A stretch of DNA of 64,000 bases from Saccharopolyspora kobensis (GTDB lineage Bacteria; Actinomycetota; Actinomycetes; Mycobacteriales; Pseudonocardiaceae), in NCBI RefSeq assembly GCF_900108315.1, contig NZ_FNVB01000003.1, forward strand, positions 1 through 64,000. The letters are read 5' to 3'. Shown piece by piece: positions 8,056 through 17,758 of this stretch (position 1 is its first letter; each line of letters starts with the position of its first letter). The notes under the pieces are model-generated. The model was not told the origin of the DNA. It searched no databases and worked only from the letters and a program-made list of their open reading frames with translations. A program made the position numbers and the translations under genes.

Positions 8056-9513
8056 GCGCGTCCACCCCGCGGCGGCCAGCGCGGCTTCGACGACCTCGGC
8101 ATCGTCGAACGGGAGCTGCTCGCCGCCGACCGCTTGGAAGCGCTCGTGACCGCGGCCCGCGACGAGCACCACATCGCCCGGCACCGCCCGGCCGACGGCG
8201 ATGGCGATCGCCTCCCGCCGGTCGTGCTCCACCAGGAAATCCCCACCGCTGCAGCCGATCGTGCCGGTCAGCACCTGCGCGGTGATCTGCGCCGGATCCT
8301 CGCCGCCCGGGTCGTCGGCGGTGAAGACCGCGGTGTCGGCGGCCAGCGCTGCGCGCCCCACCTCCGGGCGGCTGAACCGGTCGCGATTCCCGGCGCAACC
8401 GACGACCAGGTGCACGCGCCCTCCGCTCGCCCGGCGCGCCGCCGCGATCAGCTCGGCCACCGCGGTGGGCGTGTGCGCGAAGTCGACCACCGCCAGGAAC
8501 GGCTGACCGACGTCCACGCGCTGGAAACGCCCCGGCGGCAGTGCGGCACCCAGGCCGCGGGCCGCAGCCGGCCCGGACACCCCCAGCAGGCGAGCCGCCG
8601 CGTAGGCCGCCGCCAGGCCGGTGGCGTGCCGACCGGTCGCTGCCGGCACCGCCAGCACCACCGGCTCGCCGTTGTCGTGGACGACCACGCGCGCCCCGTC
8701 GGACTCCGCCACCCGCACGTCAGCGCGCGGGCTGCGCCCGACGGTCACCACCGGCACCCGGGCCTGGTCGGCCAGCCGCCGGCCCCACCGGTCGTCGATG
8801 TTGACCACGGCCCGGCGGCAGCGCTCCGGCGTGAACAGCGCGGCCTTGGCCGCGAAGTACTGCTCCACCGTGCCGTGGTAGTCGAGGTGCTCCGGGCTCA
8901 GGTTGGTGAACACCGCGACCTCGGCCCGCACCGGATCGGTGCGCTGCTGGTCGATCGCGTGCGAGGACACCTCGACGACCGCCGCCTGAACCCCCGCGGC
9001 GCGCATCCGGCACAGCATCCGCTGCAGCTCGGCGGCATCCGGCGTGGTCAGCGCCGCCGGGCACCGCCATCCCGGAGCGCGGGTCTCGACCGTGGAGCTC
9101 AAGCCGGTGCGCAGGCCGCCGGCGGCGAGCGCGGCTTCGAGCAGGTGCGCGGTGGTCGTCTTGCCGTTGGTGCCGGTCACGGCGGCGATGGAGAGCGCAT
9201 CGGCGGGGTGGCCGTGCACTCGCGCGGCGACCGGCCCCACCGCGGCCCGCACGGCGGGAACGCGCACCTGGGGCACCGGCACGTCGAGGAACCGCTGCAC
9301 CAGCAGCGCACCGGCTCCCGCCGCCACCGCCTCGGCCGCGAAAGCGTGCCCGTCGCGCTGCGTTCCCGGCACGGCGCAGAACAGCGCGCCCGGCCGCACC
9401 CGCCTGCTGTCGGTGCCGACGTCGGAGATCCGGGCATCACCGCGCAGCTCGGCTTCCCCCAGACCGCGCACCGCAGCGGAGAGGCTGCAGGCGCGTCGGC
9501 AGTCGCATTCCAC
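8050..9513 (-). CDS. MurE-like UDP-MurNAc-dipeptide ligase, orphan paralogue
   Basis: The 487-aa protein is a three-domain Mur ligase: N-terminal UDP-binding region with TDSRRVRPGALFCAV, ATP-binding P-loop VTGTNGKTTT (112-121), the lysine of FAAKAALF that is carbamylated in MurE, and C-terminal DFAHTP, GCAGNRDR and GRGHERFQ. In MurE enzymes that add meso-diaminopimelate the C-domain has DNPR; here it reads DDPGGEDP (400-407), with no arginine. It also sits beside argG rather than in a division/wall cluster. It may add another amino acid or act on another substrate. GTG start at 9513 after GGGGGA. Confidence 0.8.
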   Translation of the reverse strand: MECDCRRACSLSAAVRGLGEAELRGDARISDVGTDSRRVRPGALFCAVPGTQRDGHAFAAEAVAAGAGALLVQRFLDVPVPQVRVPAVRAAVGPVAARVHGHPADALSIAAVTGTNGKTTTAHLLEAALAAGGLRTGLSSTVETRAPGWRCPAALTTPDAAELQRMLCRMRAAGVQAAVVEVSSHAIDQQRTDPVRAEVAVFTNLSPEHLDYHGTVEQYFAAKAALFTPERCRRAVVNIDDRWGRRLADQARVPVVTVGRSPRADVRVAESDGARVVVHDNGEPVVLAVPAATGRHATGLAAAYAAARLLGVSGPAAARGLGAALPPGRFQRVDVGQPFLAVVDFAHTPTAVAELIAAARRASGGRVHLVVGCAGNRDRFSRPEVGRAALAADTAVFTADDPGGEDPAQITAQVLTGTIGCSGGDFLVEHDRREAIAIAVGRAVPGDVVLVAGRGHERFQAVGGEQLPFDDAEVVEAALAAAGWTRE

Positions 9514-9637
9514 GATCGTCCCCCGGAAACGACGGCTGTCCCGACACCAACCGGACATACCCGCCGACGGCCTCCGCAATGCCTTCGCGACCTGGCGGCC
9601 CTGATCATCACCGCAGGTCACAGCATCTTTCCACCCC

Positions 9638-11096
<1,459 letters not shown>

Positions 11097-11110
11097 GCAC
11101 CGCAACTCCC

Positions 11111-11145
11111 GGGCCGCCGCGGGGCGAACGCTCCCGCGGCGGCCC
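11111..11145 (+). terminator. argG terminator
   Basis: Arms GGGCCGCCGCGGG (11111-11123) and CCCGCGGCGGCCC (11133-11145) form a perfect 13-bp stem with a 9-nt loop, starting 15 bp after the argG stop codon. Confidence 0.65.
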
Positions 11146-11180
11146 TCCGGCGTCCGCGATGCACCCGGGGCAAGATGGGC

Positions 11181-11218
11181 GCCAACGCAGGTCGCGCACG
11201 CCAACGCAGGTCGCGCAC
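11181..11218 (+). repeat. Perfect tandem repeat, 2 x 19 bp
   Basis: GCCAACGCAGGTCGCGCAC occurs twice in direct succession (11181-11199 and 11200-11218), ending 2 bp before the ribosome binding site of the PPOX gene. It could double a regulator site in the promoter or leader, or be a recent slip duplication. Confidence 0.8.
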
Positions 11219-11233
11219 GAGGAGGTCTCCGCG

Positions 11234-11695
11234 ATGCCCCAGATCGCCACCAACACGAGGGTGGAGCTGTCCGGACTGCTGGACTTCGTCCGGCCGCGGC
11301 ACCGCGCGATCCTGCTCACCACCAGGACCGACGGCAGCCCGCAGGGCTCGCCGCTGACCTGCGGCGTGGACGATGCCGGCCGGCTGGTGATGTCGACCTA
11401 CCCGGAACGCGCGAAGACCCGCAACGCCAAGCGCGACCCGCGGGTGAGCGTGATCGTGCTGTCCGACGACTGGAACGGCCCGTGGGTCCAGGTCGACGGC
11501 ACGGCCGAGGTGATCGACGCGCCGGACTCGGTGGAACCGCTGGTCGAGTACTTCCGCACCATCGCGGGCGAGCACCCCGACTGGGACGAGTACCGCGAGG
11601 CGATGCGCAAGCAGGGCAAGTCCCTGATCCGCGTCACCCCCGAGCGCTGGGGCCCGATCGCCACCGGGGGCTTCCCCGCCCGCCTCGCCGACTGA
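11234..11695 (+). CDS. PPOX-class (F420-dependent type) oxidoreductase
   Basis: The 153-aa protein has the split beta-barrel fold of the pyridoxamine 5'-phosphate oxidase superfamily: RHRAILLTTRTDGSPQGSP near the N-terminus, VMSTYPERAKTRNAKRDPRVSV in the middle, and WVQVDGTAEVID. The TKxxNxxRDPRV-like core is that of actinomycete F420-binding members (TIGR03618-like) that reduce small substrates or act as F420 reductases. Substrate unknown. The ATG follows GGAGG by 8 nt. Confidence 0.85.
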   Translation: MPQIATNTRVELSGLLDFVRPRHRAILLTTRTDGSPQGSPLTCGVDDAGRLVMSTYPERAKTRNAKRDPRVSVIVLSDDWNGPWVQVDGTAEVIDAPDSVEPLVEYFRTIAGEHPDWDEYREAMRKQGKSLIRVTPERWGPIATGGFPARLAD

Positions 11696-11753
11696 CCTCG
11701 GTCACCGCGCCGGACGAGCCGCGCTCGGCCTGCTCCCGGCCGGTACCGGGAGA

Positions 11754-12041
11754 TCAGGCGGGTTGGTAGGTCAGGCAGTCCACGATGTCGTGCTCGTGGC
11801 CGACCGAGATCCCGGGGGCCTGGCACTCCAGGTGCGAGTTGTAGCGGCAGTCCTCCATCTTGCAGGCGCCGACGTGCGCGACCGAGTCCGGATCACCGCC
11901 GGTGACCGAGGTCGTGACGAAGGTGTCGCACTGCGGTTGCCGCGGTTCTCCGATGGTGATCGCCAGCGCGTGGCAGTTCTGGTGGTCGTTGAAGGCGCAC
12001 TCGGTCGCGGTGCAGTTGTTGACCAGCGGCATCTCCATCAT
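11754..12041 (-). CDS. DUF1540 protein with two cysteine motifs
   Basis: The 95-aa protein contains two copies of the DUF1540 motif, CTATECAFNDHQNCHA (about residues 10-25) and CKMEDCRYNSHLECQA (60-75), each with three cysteines and a histidine in a spacing that suggests metal binding. DUF1540 proteins are common in spore-forming and filamentous Gram-positives; their function is not known. Strong ribosome binding site GAGGGGGA before the first of several close ATGs. It is a single gene, convergent with the PPOX gene. Confidence 0.85.
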   Translation of the reverse strand: MMEMPLVNNCTATECAFNDHQNCHALAITIGEPRQPQCDTFVTTSVTGGDPDSVAHVGACKMEDCRYNSHLECQAPGISVGHEHDIVDCLTYQPA

Positions 12042-12110
12042 GGGGTCCCCCTCGCGTCGTGCTGTCTGATGAGGGCTTCCCCGGAACGGTCCGCGGTAAC
12101 CGCGCGGGCA

Positions 12111-12332
12111 TCACTTCCGCGGCCGTCCCACGAGCAGTCCGACGACGACGCCGATGATGAGCATTCCGGCCAGCGCGGTCCACAGCGGCAGCGTCACCAC
12201 CGGTACGAGGAGCCGGATCTCGACGAGGCCCCGGTTCTCCACGGCGAGCACCACGGCCAGCACGACCAGCGCCAGGCCGGTCACCACCCGTGCCGGCACC
12301 CGGCGCTGAGCCGGTTCGCGCTGCTTCACCAC
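12111..12332 (-). CDS. Small two-helix membrane protein (LapA/DUF1049-like)
   Basis: About 73 residues. A basic N-terminus (VKQREPAQRRVPARV) precedes one membrane helix (VTGLALVVLAVVLAVEN), a short VEIRLLVPVVTLPLW segment and a second helix ending LLVGRPRK. This layout, with the central NRGxVEIRLL and a basic C-terminus, is that of LapA-domain proteins. Start uncertain: two adjacent GTG codons at 12332 and 12329, or a GTG at 12374. Confidence 0.6.
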   Translation of the reverse strand: MVKQREPAQRRVPARVVTGLALVVLAVVLAVENRGLVEIRLLVPVVTLPLWTALAGMLIIGVVVGLLVGRPRK

Positions 12333-12475
12333 CTGCCCAGTGTGGTCAGCACGCGGTGGCCGTGCCCAGAGCACAACGTCACCGCGGTGATTGAGGACTT
12401 TCGCCCGGTGACAACGCAGTGACCAGCCGCGACGGTCGAAACGTTCTCCGCAGTCGCACTCCGCTGGAGGAAACG

Positions 12476-13180
12476 ATGCACAACGGCCACGAAATGCGCT
12501 GGGGCGGGCTGGCCGGGCTCGCTTCGCTCGTGCTCGCCATCATCGCGAGCATCCTGCTGCGCGGCGCGCCGCGGATCACCGAGTCCACCAACGCGATCGC
12601 CAGCTACCTGTTCTTCTCCCGCGGCGTGATCCTGACCGCGGTCGTGCTCGCCGCGGCGGCCGTCGTGCTGTTCATGTGGTTCGGCGCCACGCTGGCCACC
12701 GCGTTCCGGCTGGCCGACCCCGACAGCGACGCGCCCGCCGTGGTGCTGGCCGGGTTCGCGATCACCGCCACCACCGGCTTCCTCGGCACCGCGATGTTCG
12801 GCGGCCTGGTGCACGCGCTGACCACCCACCCGATGCTGCTCGCGCTCGCTTCGGTGCCCTACTCCGCGCTCATGGTGGTGCGGGCGATCGCCGGGCTGGC
12901 CCTGGCGCTGCCGCTGGCCGCCTGCGCGGTGGCCGTCATGCGCACCGAGGTGTTCCCGGCGTGGGCCGGCTGGTTCACCGGTTTCGTCGCCGTGATCCGG
13001 GTTCTCGGCGCGATCACGGTGATCAGCGGTGCCGGGGTGCTGGCGCCCGACAGCGTGCTCGCCGCTTACGTCCCGAACGCGCTGACCGCGCTGTGGCTGC
13101 TGGTCATGAGCGGCCTGCTGGTCCGCGAGCACCTGCCCAGCATCAGCCCGCAGCGGCGAGGCGCCGTCGGACCGGCCTGA
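12476..13180 (+). CDS. Membrane protein, six helices (DUF4386-like), unknown function
   Basis: The 234-aa protein has six hydrophobic segments and almost no soluble domain. The region ITESTNAIASYLFFSRGVIL followed by LFMWFGATLATAFRLADPDS resembles the DUF4386 or related actinomycete integral-membrane family; I cannot assign a role. The ATG at 12476 has GGAGG 6 nt upstream. It is convergent with the acyl-CoA ligase gene, with only 2 bp between stops. Confidence 0.75.
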   Translation: MHNGHEMRWGGLAGLASLVLAIIASILLRGAPRITESTNAIASYLFFSRGVILTAVVLAAAAVVLFMWFGATLATAFRLADPDSDAPAVVLAGFAITATTGFLGTAMFGGLVHALTTHPMLLALASVPYSALMVVRAIAGLALALPLAACAVAVMRTEVFPAWAGWFTGFVAVIRVLGAITVISGAGVLAPDSVLAAYVPNALTALWLLVMSGLLVREHLPSISPQRRGAVGPA

Positions 13181-13182
13181 AC

Positions 13183-14637
13183 TCAGGCGCCCGCGATCCG
13201 GGTCGCGCGCAGTTCGCTGCGGCGGACCTTGCCCGCGTCGTCACGCAGCTGCTCGGTGGTGAACTCGAAGGACCTCGGGATCTTGTACGGCGCCAGGCGG
13301 GCGCGCAGGTGCGCCACGAGGTCTTCGGGGCTCAGCGGCCGGGTGGTCTCCAGGATCGCGTGGACGACGTTGCCGAGGTCGTCGTCGGGCAGCCCGATCA
13401 CCGCGCTCGACGCGACCCGCGGGTGCTCGGCCAGGGCGTTCTCCACCTCGGCCGGGTAGACGTTCGCGCCGCCCACCAGGATGACGTCCGTGCTGCGGTC
13501 GGCGAGGTAGAGGTAGCCGTCGGCGTCGAAGCGGCCCATGTCGCCGAGCGATTCCCAGCCGTCGCGCGCCCGCGGATCGGCGCCGACGTAGCGGTAGGAC
13601 GGCGGGCTGCCCGGGCTGCGGCGCAGCCACAGCTCGCCCACCTCGCCCGGTGGCAGCTCCCGGAACTCCTCGTCGCGGGCGGTGATCTCGCCGGCGACGA
13701 CCTGGCCCACGGAACCGGGCCGCTGCAGCCACGCCGTCCCGTCGATCATCGTGCTGGCCAGCGATTCGGTGCCCGCGTAGACCTCCAGGACCTTCTCCGG
13801 GCCGACCCAGTCGATCCAGCCGCGCTTGACGTTCTGCGGGCACGGCGCGCCGACGTGGAAGACGGTCCGCAGCGAGGAGACGTCCACCGCGGCCCGGCGC
13901 TCGGCGGGCAGCCGCAGCATTCGCCCCATCATGGTGGGCACCACGTAGAGCCAGGTGACCGCGTGCTGCTCGATCAGGTCCAGCGCGCGCTCCGCGTCGA
14001 ACCGCGACATCAGCACCACGTGGCTGCCCTGGAGCACCCCGATCAGGGAGAACATGTAGGGCGCGTTGTGGTAGAGCGGCGCGGTGGTGAGCACGACGCC
14101 GCCGGGTTCCAGGCGCAGGTGGTCGATGCCCGCGAGAACGCCCTCGGCGCTGGCCTCCCGCCCGGACACGATCAACTTCGGTCTGCCGGTGCTGCCACCC
14201 GAGGTGGGGGCCTTCCACGCCGGTCCGATGACGTCGGGCAGCGCGGCGTCGGATTCGTCCGCGACGTCCTCGTCACCGCGCAGCCACGGGCGCTGGTCCT
14301 GCGGCGGGAGCCCGACCACGAGCGCCGGATCGGCGACCTCCAGCAGCGACGCCAGCTCGGCGGGCGGGAGCCGGTGCGACAGCGGCTGCGGGATCGCGCC
14401 GAGCTTCCACGCCGCGATCGAGCACTCCACGTGCCGCACCTGGCTGACCAGCGCGATCGACACCATCGATCCACGGGTGACGCCGAGCGAGGCGAACCGG
14501 CGCGCGAGCTGGTTGGTGCGCCGGTCGAGCTCCGCGCGGGTCAGCGTCACGTGGTCGTCGGTGACCGCCGGTCGGTCGGGCGCTTGCGCCACGAGTTCGC
14601 GCAGCCGCGCTGCCAGCGCCGTCGAGCCGGTGGTCAT
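13183..14637 (-). CDS. AMP-dependent acyl-CoA synthetase/ligase
   Basis: The 484-aa ANL-superfamily enzyme activates a carboxylic acid to its acyl-adenylate and then the CoA thioester. Visible signatures are the P-loop SGGSTGRPKLIVSG, the A5 motif YAGTES, the hinge region SLGDMGRFDADGYLYLADR, DVILVGGANVYPAEVE, and the catalytic lysine in DDAGKVRRSEL near the C-terminus. The A3 loop is SGGSTGRPK rather than TSGTTGxPK, as in bile-acid and steroid-side-chain CoA ligases. Substrate not predictable. The ATG is preceded by GGAGGAACGAGG. It stands alone, with no transport or beta-oxidation neighbours. Confidence 0.87.
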   Translation of the reverse strand: MTTGSTALAARLRELVAQAPDRPAVTDDHVTLTRAELDRRTNQLARRFASLGVTRGSMVSIALVSQVRHVECSIAAWKLGAIPQPLSHRLPPAELASLLEVADPALVVGLPPQDQRPWLRGDEDVADESDAALPDVIGPAWKAPTSGGSTGRPKLIVSGREASAEGVLAGIDHLRLEPGGVVLTTAPLYHNAPYMFSLIGVLQGSHVVLMSRFDAERALDLIEQHAVTWLYVVPTMMGRMLRLPAERRAAVDVSSLRTVFHVGAPCPQNVKRGWIDWVGPEKVLEVYAGTESLASTMIDGTAWLQRPGSVGQVVAGEITARDEEFRELPPGEVGELWLRRSPGSPPSYRYVGADPRARDGWESLGDMGRFDADGYLYLADRSTDVILVGGANVYPAEVENALAEHPRVASSAVIGLPDDDLGNVVHAILETTRPLSPEDLVAHLRARLAPYKIPRSFEFTTEQLRDDAGKVRRSELRATRIAGA

Positions 14638-14830
14638 CTGCGCCTCGTTCCTCCGTCGGTGGCGTGCGTGCGGTGGCCCTCGCCCGGCCACCGAGGTCCG
14701 AACGTATGCGCGGGGCGCACCGCGGGTCGAGGCGCTGTAAGCGGGCACACGTCCGGCTCGTCAACCCTGCTCGACACCGCGCTCGCCGCACACCCGGCGA
14801 ACCGGTGAAATCCACCGCACCGCGCCTCTT

Positions 14831-16123
14831 TCAGAGCAGTGCTTGGGCGATCAGCGCCGAGATGAGGAACGACGCGGCGAACGAGGTCAGCCCGACCGGG
14901 ACGATGCGCCAGCCGATGCGCTTGAGCGCGGGCACGTCCTTGCCGATGCTCAGCCCCGCGAAGACCAGGATCGGTGTGGCCATGGCGAGGAACTCGATCG
15001 GCTCGATCAACGGCAGCACCGCACCGGCCACCGGTGAGATCGGCGAGGTGAGCAGGATGGCCAGCACCGAGGTGCCCGCGACCGCGGGCAGCCCGGTCAG
15101 CTTCTTGACGCCGAGACCGGCGAGGACCACGGCCGCGACCAGCGCGAACCCGAGCAGGGAACGCGGCTGGAGTCCACCGGTGTGCACGACGTTGGAGACC
15201 ACCATGGCCAGCAGCACGAGCAGGATCGCGATCAGCGGCCGGATCCGGACGGTTTCGGCGGTCTCCGGCACCGCGGTCACCCGGGGCGCGGCGGCCTCGA
15301 TCGTGCGGCCGCGGGTCAGCAGCCGGTAGAAGCGGTCGGCCAGCGGGAGCGCGACGAACATGCCGACGTAGAGCCCGAGCAGCGTGGTCACCAGGTTGCT
15401 GACCGCCGCCACCGCCACGATCTGGTTCGCCAGCTCCGGGTGCTGGGCGGCGATGGCCGCCGACGACGCGGCCATGACCGAGCCGGACCCGACACCGGTG
15501 CCCATCGCCAGCGCCAGCGGGTCCAGCCAGCCGGTCCCCGCCAGGAAGCTCGCCAGCAGCGTCACGTAGAGCGCTCCGACGACGCTGCCGAAGATGTACA
15601 TGCCGAGCACGCCCCGGTACTCGTCGGAGTCGGGGCCGAACCGCTCGGAGACCATCGCGAAGGACGCCTCGCGGTCGATGGAGAAGCAGGCGCCCACCGC
15701 CGAGCGGCCCATCCGCAGCAGCACGGCCAGCGGCAGCGACAGCGCGACGGTGCCGAAGAGGTGGCCGAGTTCCTGCAGCAGCAGCGCGGCGCTGGCCTGC
15801 CTGAGCACCGGCAGCTCGTGCCCGACCACGAAGGCCAGGCGCACGCCGAGCAGCAGCACGCCCGCTTCCACCAGGTAGGTCGACGCCTTCTGCAGGCCGA
15901 TCGGGACGGGGCGGAACCGCTGGATGCTCGCCACCGCGCCGAGCACCAGCCCCCAGATGATCGGGAAGAGCGTGATCGCACCCAGCCCGATGGAGATCTT
16001 GTGGCTTCCGATGGCCTCGGCAGCGGCGGTCAGGGCGAGCGCGACCAGGACGAGCAGGGCGAGTCGGCTGCGCGATGAGCGGACCGGGCGCGAGGTTCCC
16101 CGCGCGACCGTGGTGCCGGACAT
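14831..16123 (-). CDS. DUF3100 integral membrane protein
   Basis: The 430-aa protein has about ten hydrophobic segments, with conserved-looking patches SIDREASFAMVSERFGPDSDEYRGVLG and MGTGVGSGSVMAASSAAI. These fit the DUF3100 family, often encoded beside M20 amidohydrolases, so a role in transporting the amidohydrolase's substrate or product is plausible. The ATG at 16123 was chosen because GGAGG lies 5 nt before it. It follows the sdaA remnant and the M20 gene on the same strand. Confidence 0.8.
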   Translation of the reverse strand: MSGTTVARGTSRPVRSSRSRLALLVLVALALTAAAEAIGSHKISIGLGAITLFPIIWGLVLGAVASIQRFRPVPIGLQKASTYLVEAGVLLLGVRLAFVVGHELPVLRQASAALLLQELGHLFGTVALSLPLAVLLRMGRSAVGACFSIDREASFAMVSERFGPDSDEYRGVLGMYIFGSVVGALYVTLLASFLAGTGWLDPLALAMGTGVGSGSVMAASSAAIAAQHPELANQIVAVAAVSNLVTTLLGLYVGMFVALPLADRFYRLLTRGRTIEAAAPRVTAVPETAETVRIRPLIAILLVLLAMVVSNVVHTGGLQPRSLLGFALVAAVVLAGLGVKKLTGLPAVAGTSVLAILLTSPISPVAGAVLPLIEPIEFLAMATPILVFAGLSIGKDVPALKRIGWRIVPVGLTSFAASFLISALIAQALL

Positions 16124-16160
16124 GGCTTCCTCCATGTTGACCAGAGGTTCGGAGTGGCTC

Positions 16161-16445
16161 TCAGCAGGCCACGACGTCGAGGGAGAGACCGCCGCCGCTC
16201 GTCGCGGACGAGCTGGCTGCGCGCACCGGCGGTGTCGACGTCCACTTCGGACGGCTGCGCGCCGAGCAGACCGTGCACGACCGCCCTGTCCGAGGCGTGC
16301 CCGCGCACGTTGCCCCGAACAGCTCGACCCGCACGGAGCGGACGTCGCGCAGGAGACCGTCGGCGGCCGGCAGGAACCGGCGGGCGGCGACCATCGGCCC
16401 GACCGGGCGCGCGCTCGACGGCCCGATCCCCGCGCTGACGCTCAT
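16161..16445 (-). pseudogene. sdaA: L-serine ammonia-lyase remnant: both ends kept, centre deleted, frame broken
   Basis: The start reads MSVSAGIGPSSARPVGPM, matching the iron-sulfur serine dehydratase N-terminus MxVSVFDLFxIGIGPSSSHTVGPM with a small internal loss and SHT changed to ARP, then VRSVRVELFG. After VELFG the expected GHGTDRAVLLGL continues in another frame as RGHASDRAVVHGLLG...VDVD, so there is a frameshift near 16305. The 3' end returns to SGGGLSLDVVAC, which resembles the conserved GGLAVNxxEC tail of SdaA. About 380 internal residues, with the cluster cysteines, are missing. Its ATG overlaps the M20 stop (ATGA), so it was once the second gene of that operon. Confidence 0.75.
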
Positions 16446-17653
16446 GTCGCCGCCGAGCTCCGGCGCGCGGCGTGCTCGTCCAGGAACTTCTGCCGCAGCA
16501 CCGGGTCGGCGGCGACGTCCACGGCGGTCAGCGCCATCGCGGCAGCGCCGTCCACCGCGGCGTCATCGCCTGCCGGGGTCGCCGCTGCGGCGGCGAAGCC
16601 TCGGGTGTGCGGCGGGTGCTCGCAGCCGATGATCGCGATGGACGGGTGGATGCTGGGCACGACGTGCGAGACGTTGCCCATGTCCGTCGACCCGCCGCGC
16701 ATGCCGTGGGTCTCGCGCAGGCTCCGGCCCAGCGCCTCGACGTGCGCGGCGAACCGGTCGGACATGGCCGGTTCCTGCACCAGGTCGGCGTAGAGCGGCT
16801 CGGTGGGCTCGACCGACATCGTCGCGCCGCTGGCCCGCGCTCCGGCGTCGAAGCAGGCCATCACCCGCTCCTGCAGGGCGAAGGTGGTCTCGACGTCGAA
16901 GGCCCGCACCTCGCAGTCCACGACCGCCTTCTCCGGGATGATGTTGGTGACCGCACCGCCCTCCCGCACGAACAGGCCGATCCGGCAGTCACCGGTGATC
17001 TGCTGGCGCAGCAACCCGATCGCCACCTGGGCGACGACCGCGGCGTCGGCGGCGTTGATCCCCTGGTGCGGCGCGGCGGCGGCGTGCGAAGCCCGGCCCG
17101 CGTAGGTCACCGCGAACCGCGTCACCGCCTGGCTGGCGAAGGCCGCCGGGTGCACGTCGGCCTGCCCGGGGTGCACCATCATCGCCACGGTGACGTCGTC
17201 GAAGACGCCGCGCTCCAGCAGCAGGACCTTCCCGCCGCCGTGCTCCTCGGCGGGTGTGCCGATCACCTTGACCCGGATCCCGAGTTCGTCGGCGACGGCG
17301 GCCAGCCCGATGGCGGCGCCTACCGCGGCCGAGGCGATGATGTTGTGCCCGCAGGCGTGCCCGATCTCGGGCAGCGCGTCGTACTCGGCGCAGATGCCGA
17401 CGGTGAACTCCCCGCTGCCGCGCACCGCGGTGAACGCCGTCGGAACGTCCTCCGGGCCCGGTGCCACCGCGAAGCCCGCCGCGCCGAGCAGCTCGGTGAC
17501 CTTCTCCACCGAGCGGTGCTCGGCGAAGGCCAGCTCGGGCTCCGCGTGCAGGCTGCGGCTGAGCCGCACGAGGCGCTCCCGCCAGCGCTGCTGCTCGGCC
17601 CGCACCGCGTTCCCGAGCGCCCCGACGTCGACCCGGTTGTCCTGACCGCCCAC
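16442..17653 (-). CDS. M20-family metallopeptidase/amidohydrolase
   Basis: The 403-aa enzyme shows the M20D dizinc motifs: CAEYDALPEIGHACGHN (metal ligands Asp and His), GTPAEEHGGGK with the catalytic glutamates, and a C-terminal HTRGF. The dimerisation domain lies about residues 175-290 (VTYAGRASHAAAAPHQGINAADA). It resembles AbgB and PM20D2-type enzymes that cleave N-acyl or aminobenzoyl-glutamate-like or dipeptide substrates. Of two adjacent GTG starts, the second (17653) has GGAGG at the right distance. It is the first gene of an operon with the sdaA remnant and DUF3100 gene, divergent from an Lrp-type regulator. Confidence 0.87.
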   Translation of the reverse strand: MGGQDNRVDVGALGNAVRAEQQRWRERLVRLSRSLHAEPELAFAEHRSVEKVTELLGAAGFAVAPGPEDVPTAFTAVRGSGEFTVGICAEYDALPEIGHACGHNIIASAAVGAAIGLAAVADELGIRVKVIGTPAEEHGGGKVLLLERGVFDDVTVAMMVHPGQADVHPAAFASQAVTRFAVTYAGRASHAAAAPHQGINAADAAVVAQVAIGLLRQQITGDCRIGLFVREGGAVTNIIPEKAVVDCEVRAFDVETTFALQERVMACFDAGARASGATMSVEPTEPLYADLVQEPAMSDRFAAHVEALGRSLRETHGMRGGSTDMGNVSHVVPSIHPSIAIIGCEHPPHTRGFAAAAATPAGDDAAVDGAAAMALTAVDVAADPVLRQKFLDEHAARRSSAAT

Positions 17654-17715
17654 TTGCACTCCTCCCTGGTCCGTCCTGGACAGGAAGGGTCAGCGATGGC
17701 ACGCTCGCCTTCCCC

Positions 17716-17758
17716 CGAATGCAGGATCGCGGCAGGAACACCGATCGAATGCAGGATC
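17716..17758 (+). repeat. 13-bp direct repeat around the Lrp-regulator start
   Basis: CGAATGCAGGATC occurs at 17716-17728 and 17746-17758, exactly 30 bp apart (about three helical turns). Both copies contain an in-frame ATG. It could be a pair of operator half sites for the divergent promoter or a small duplication of the translation start. Confidence 0.6.
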
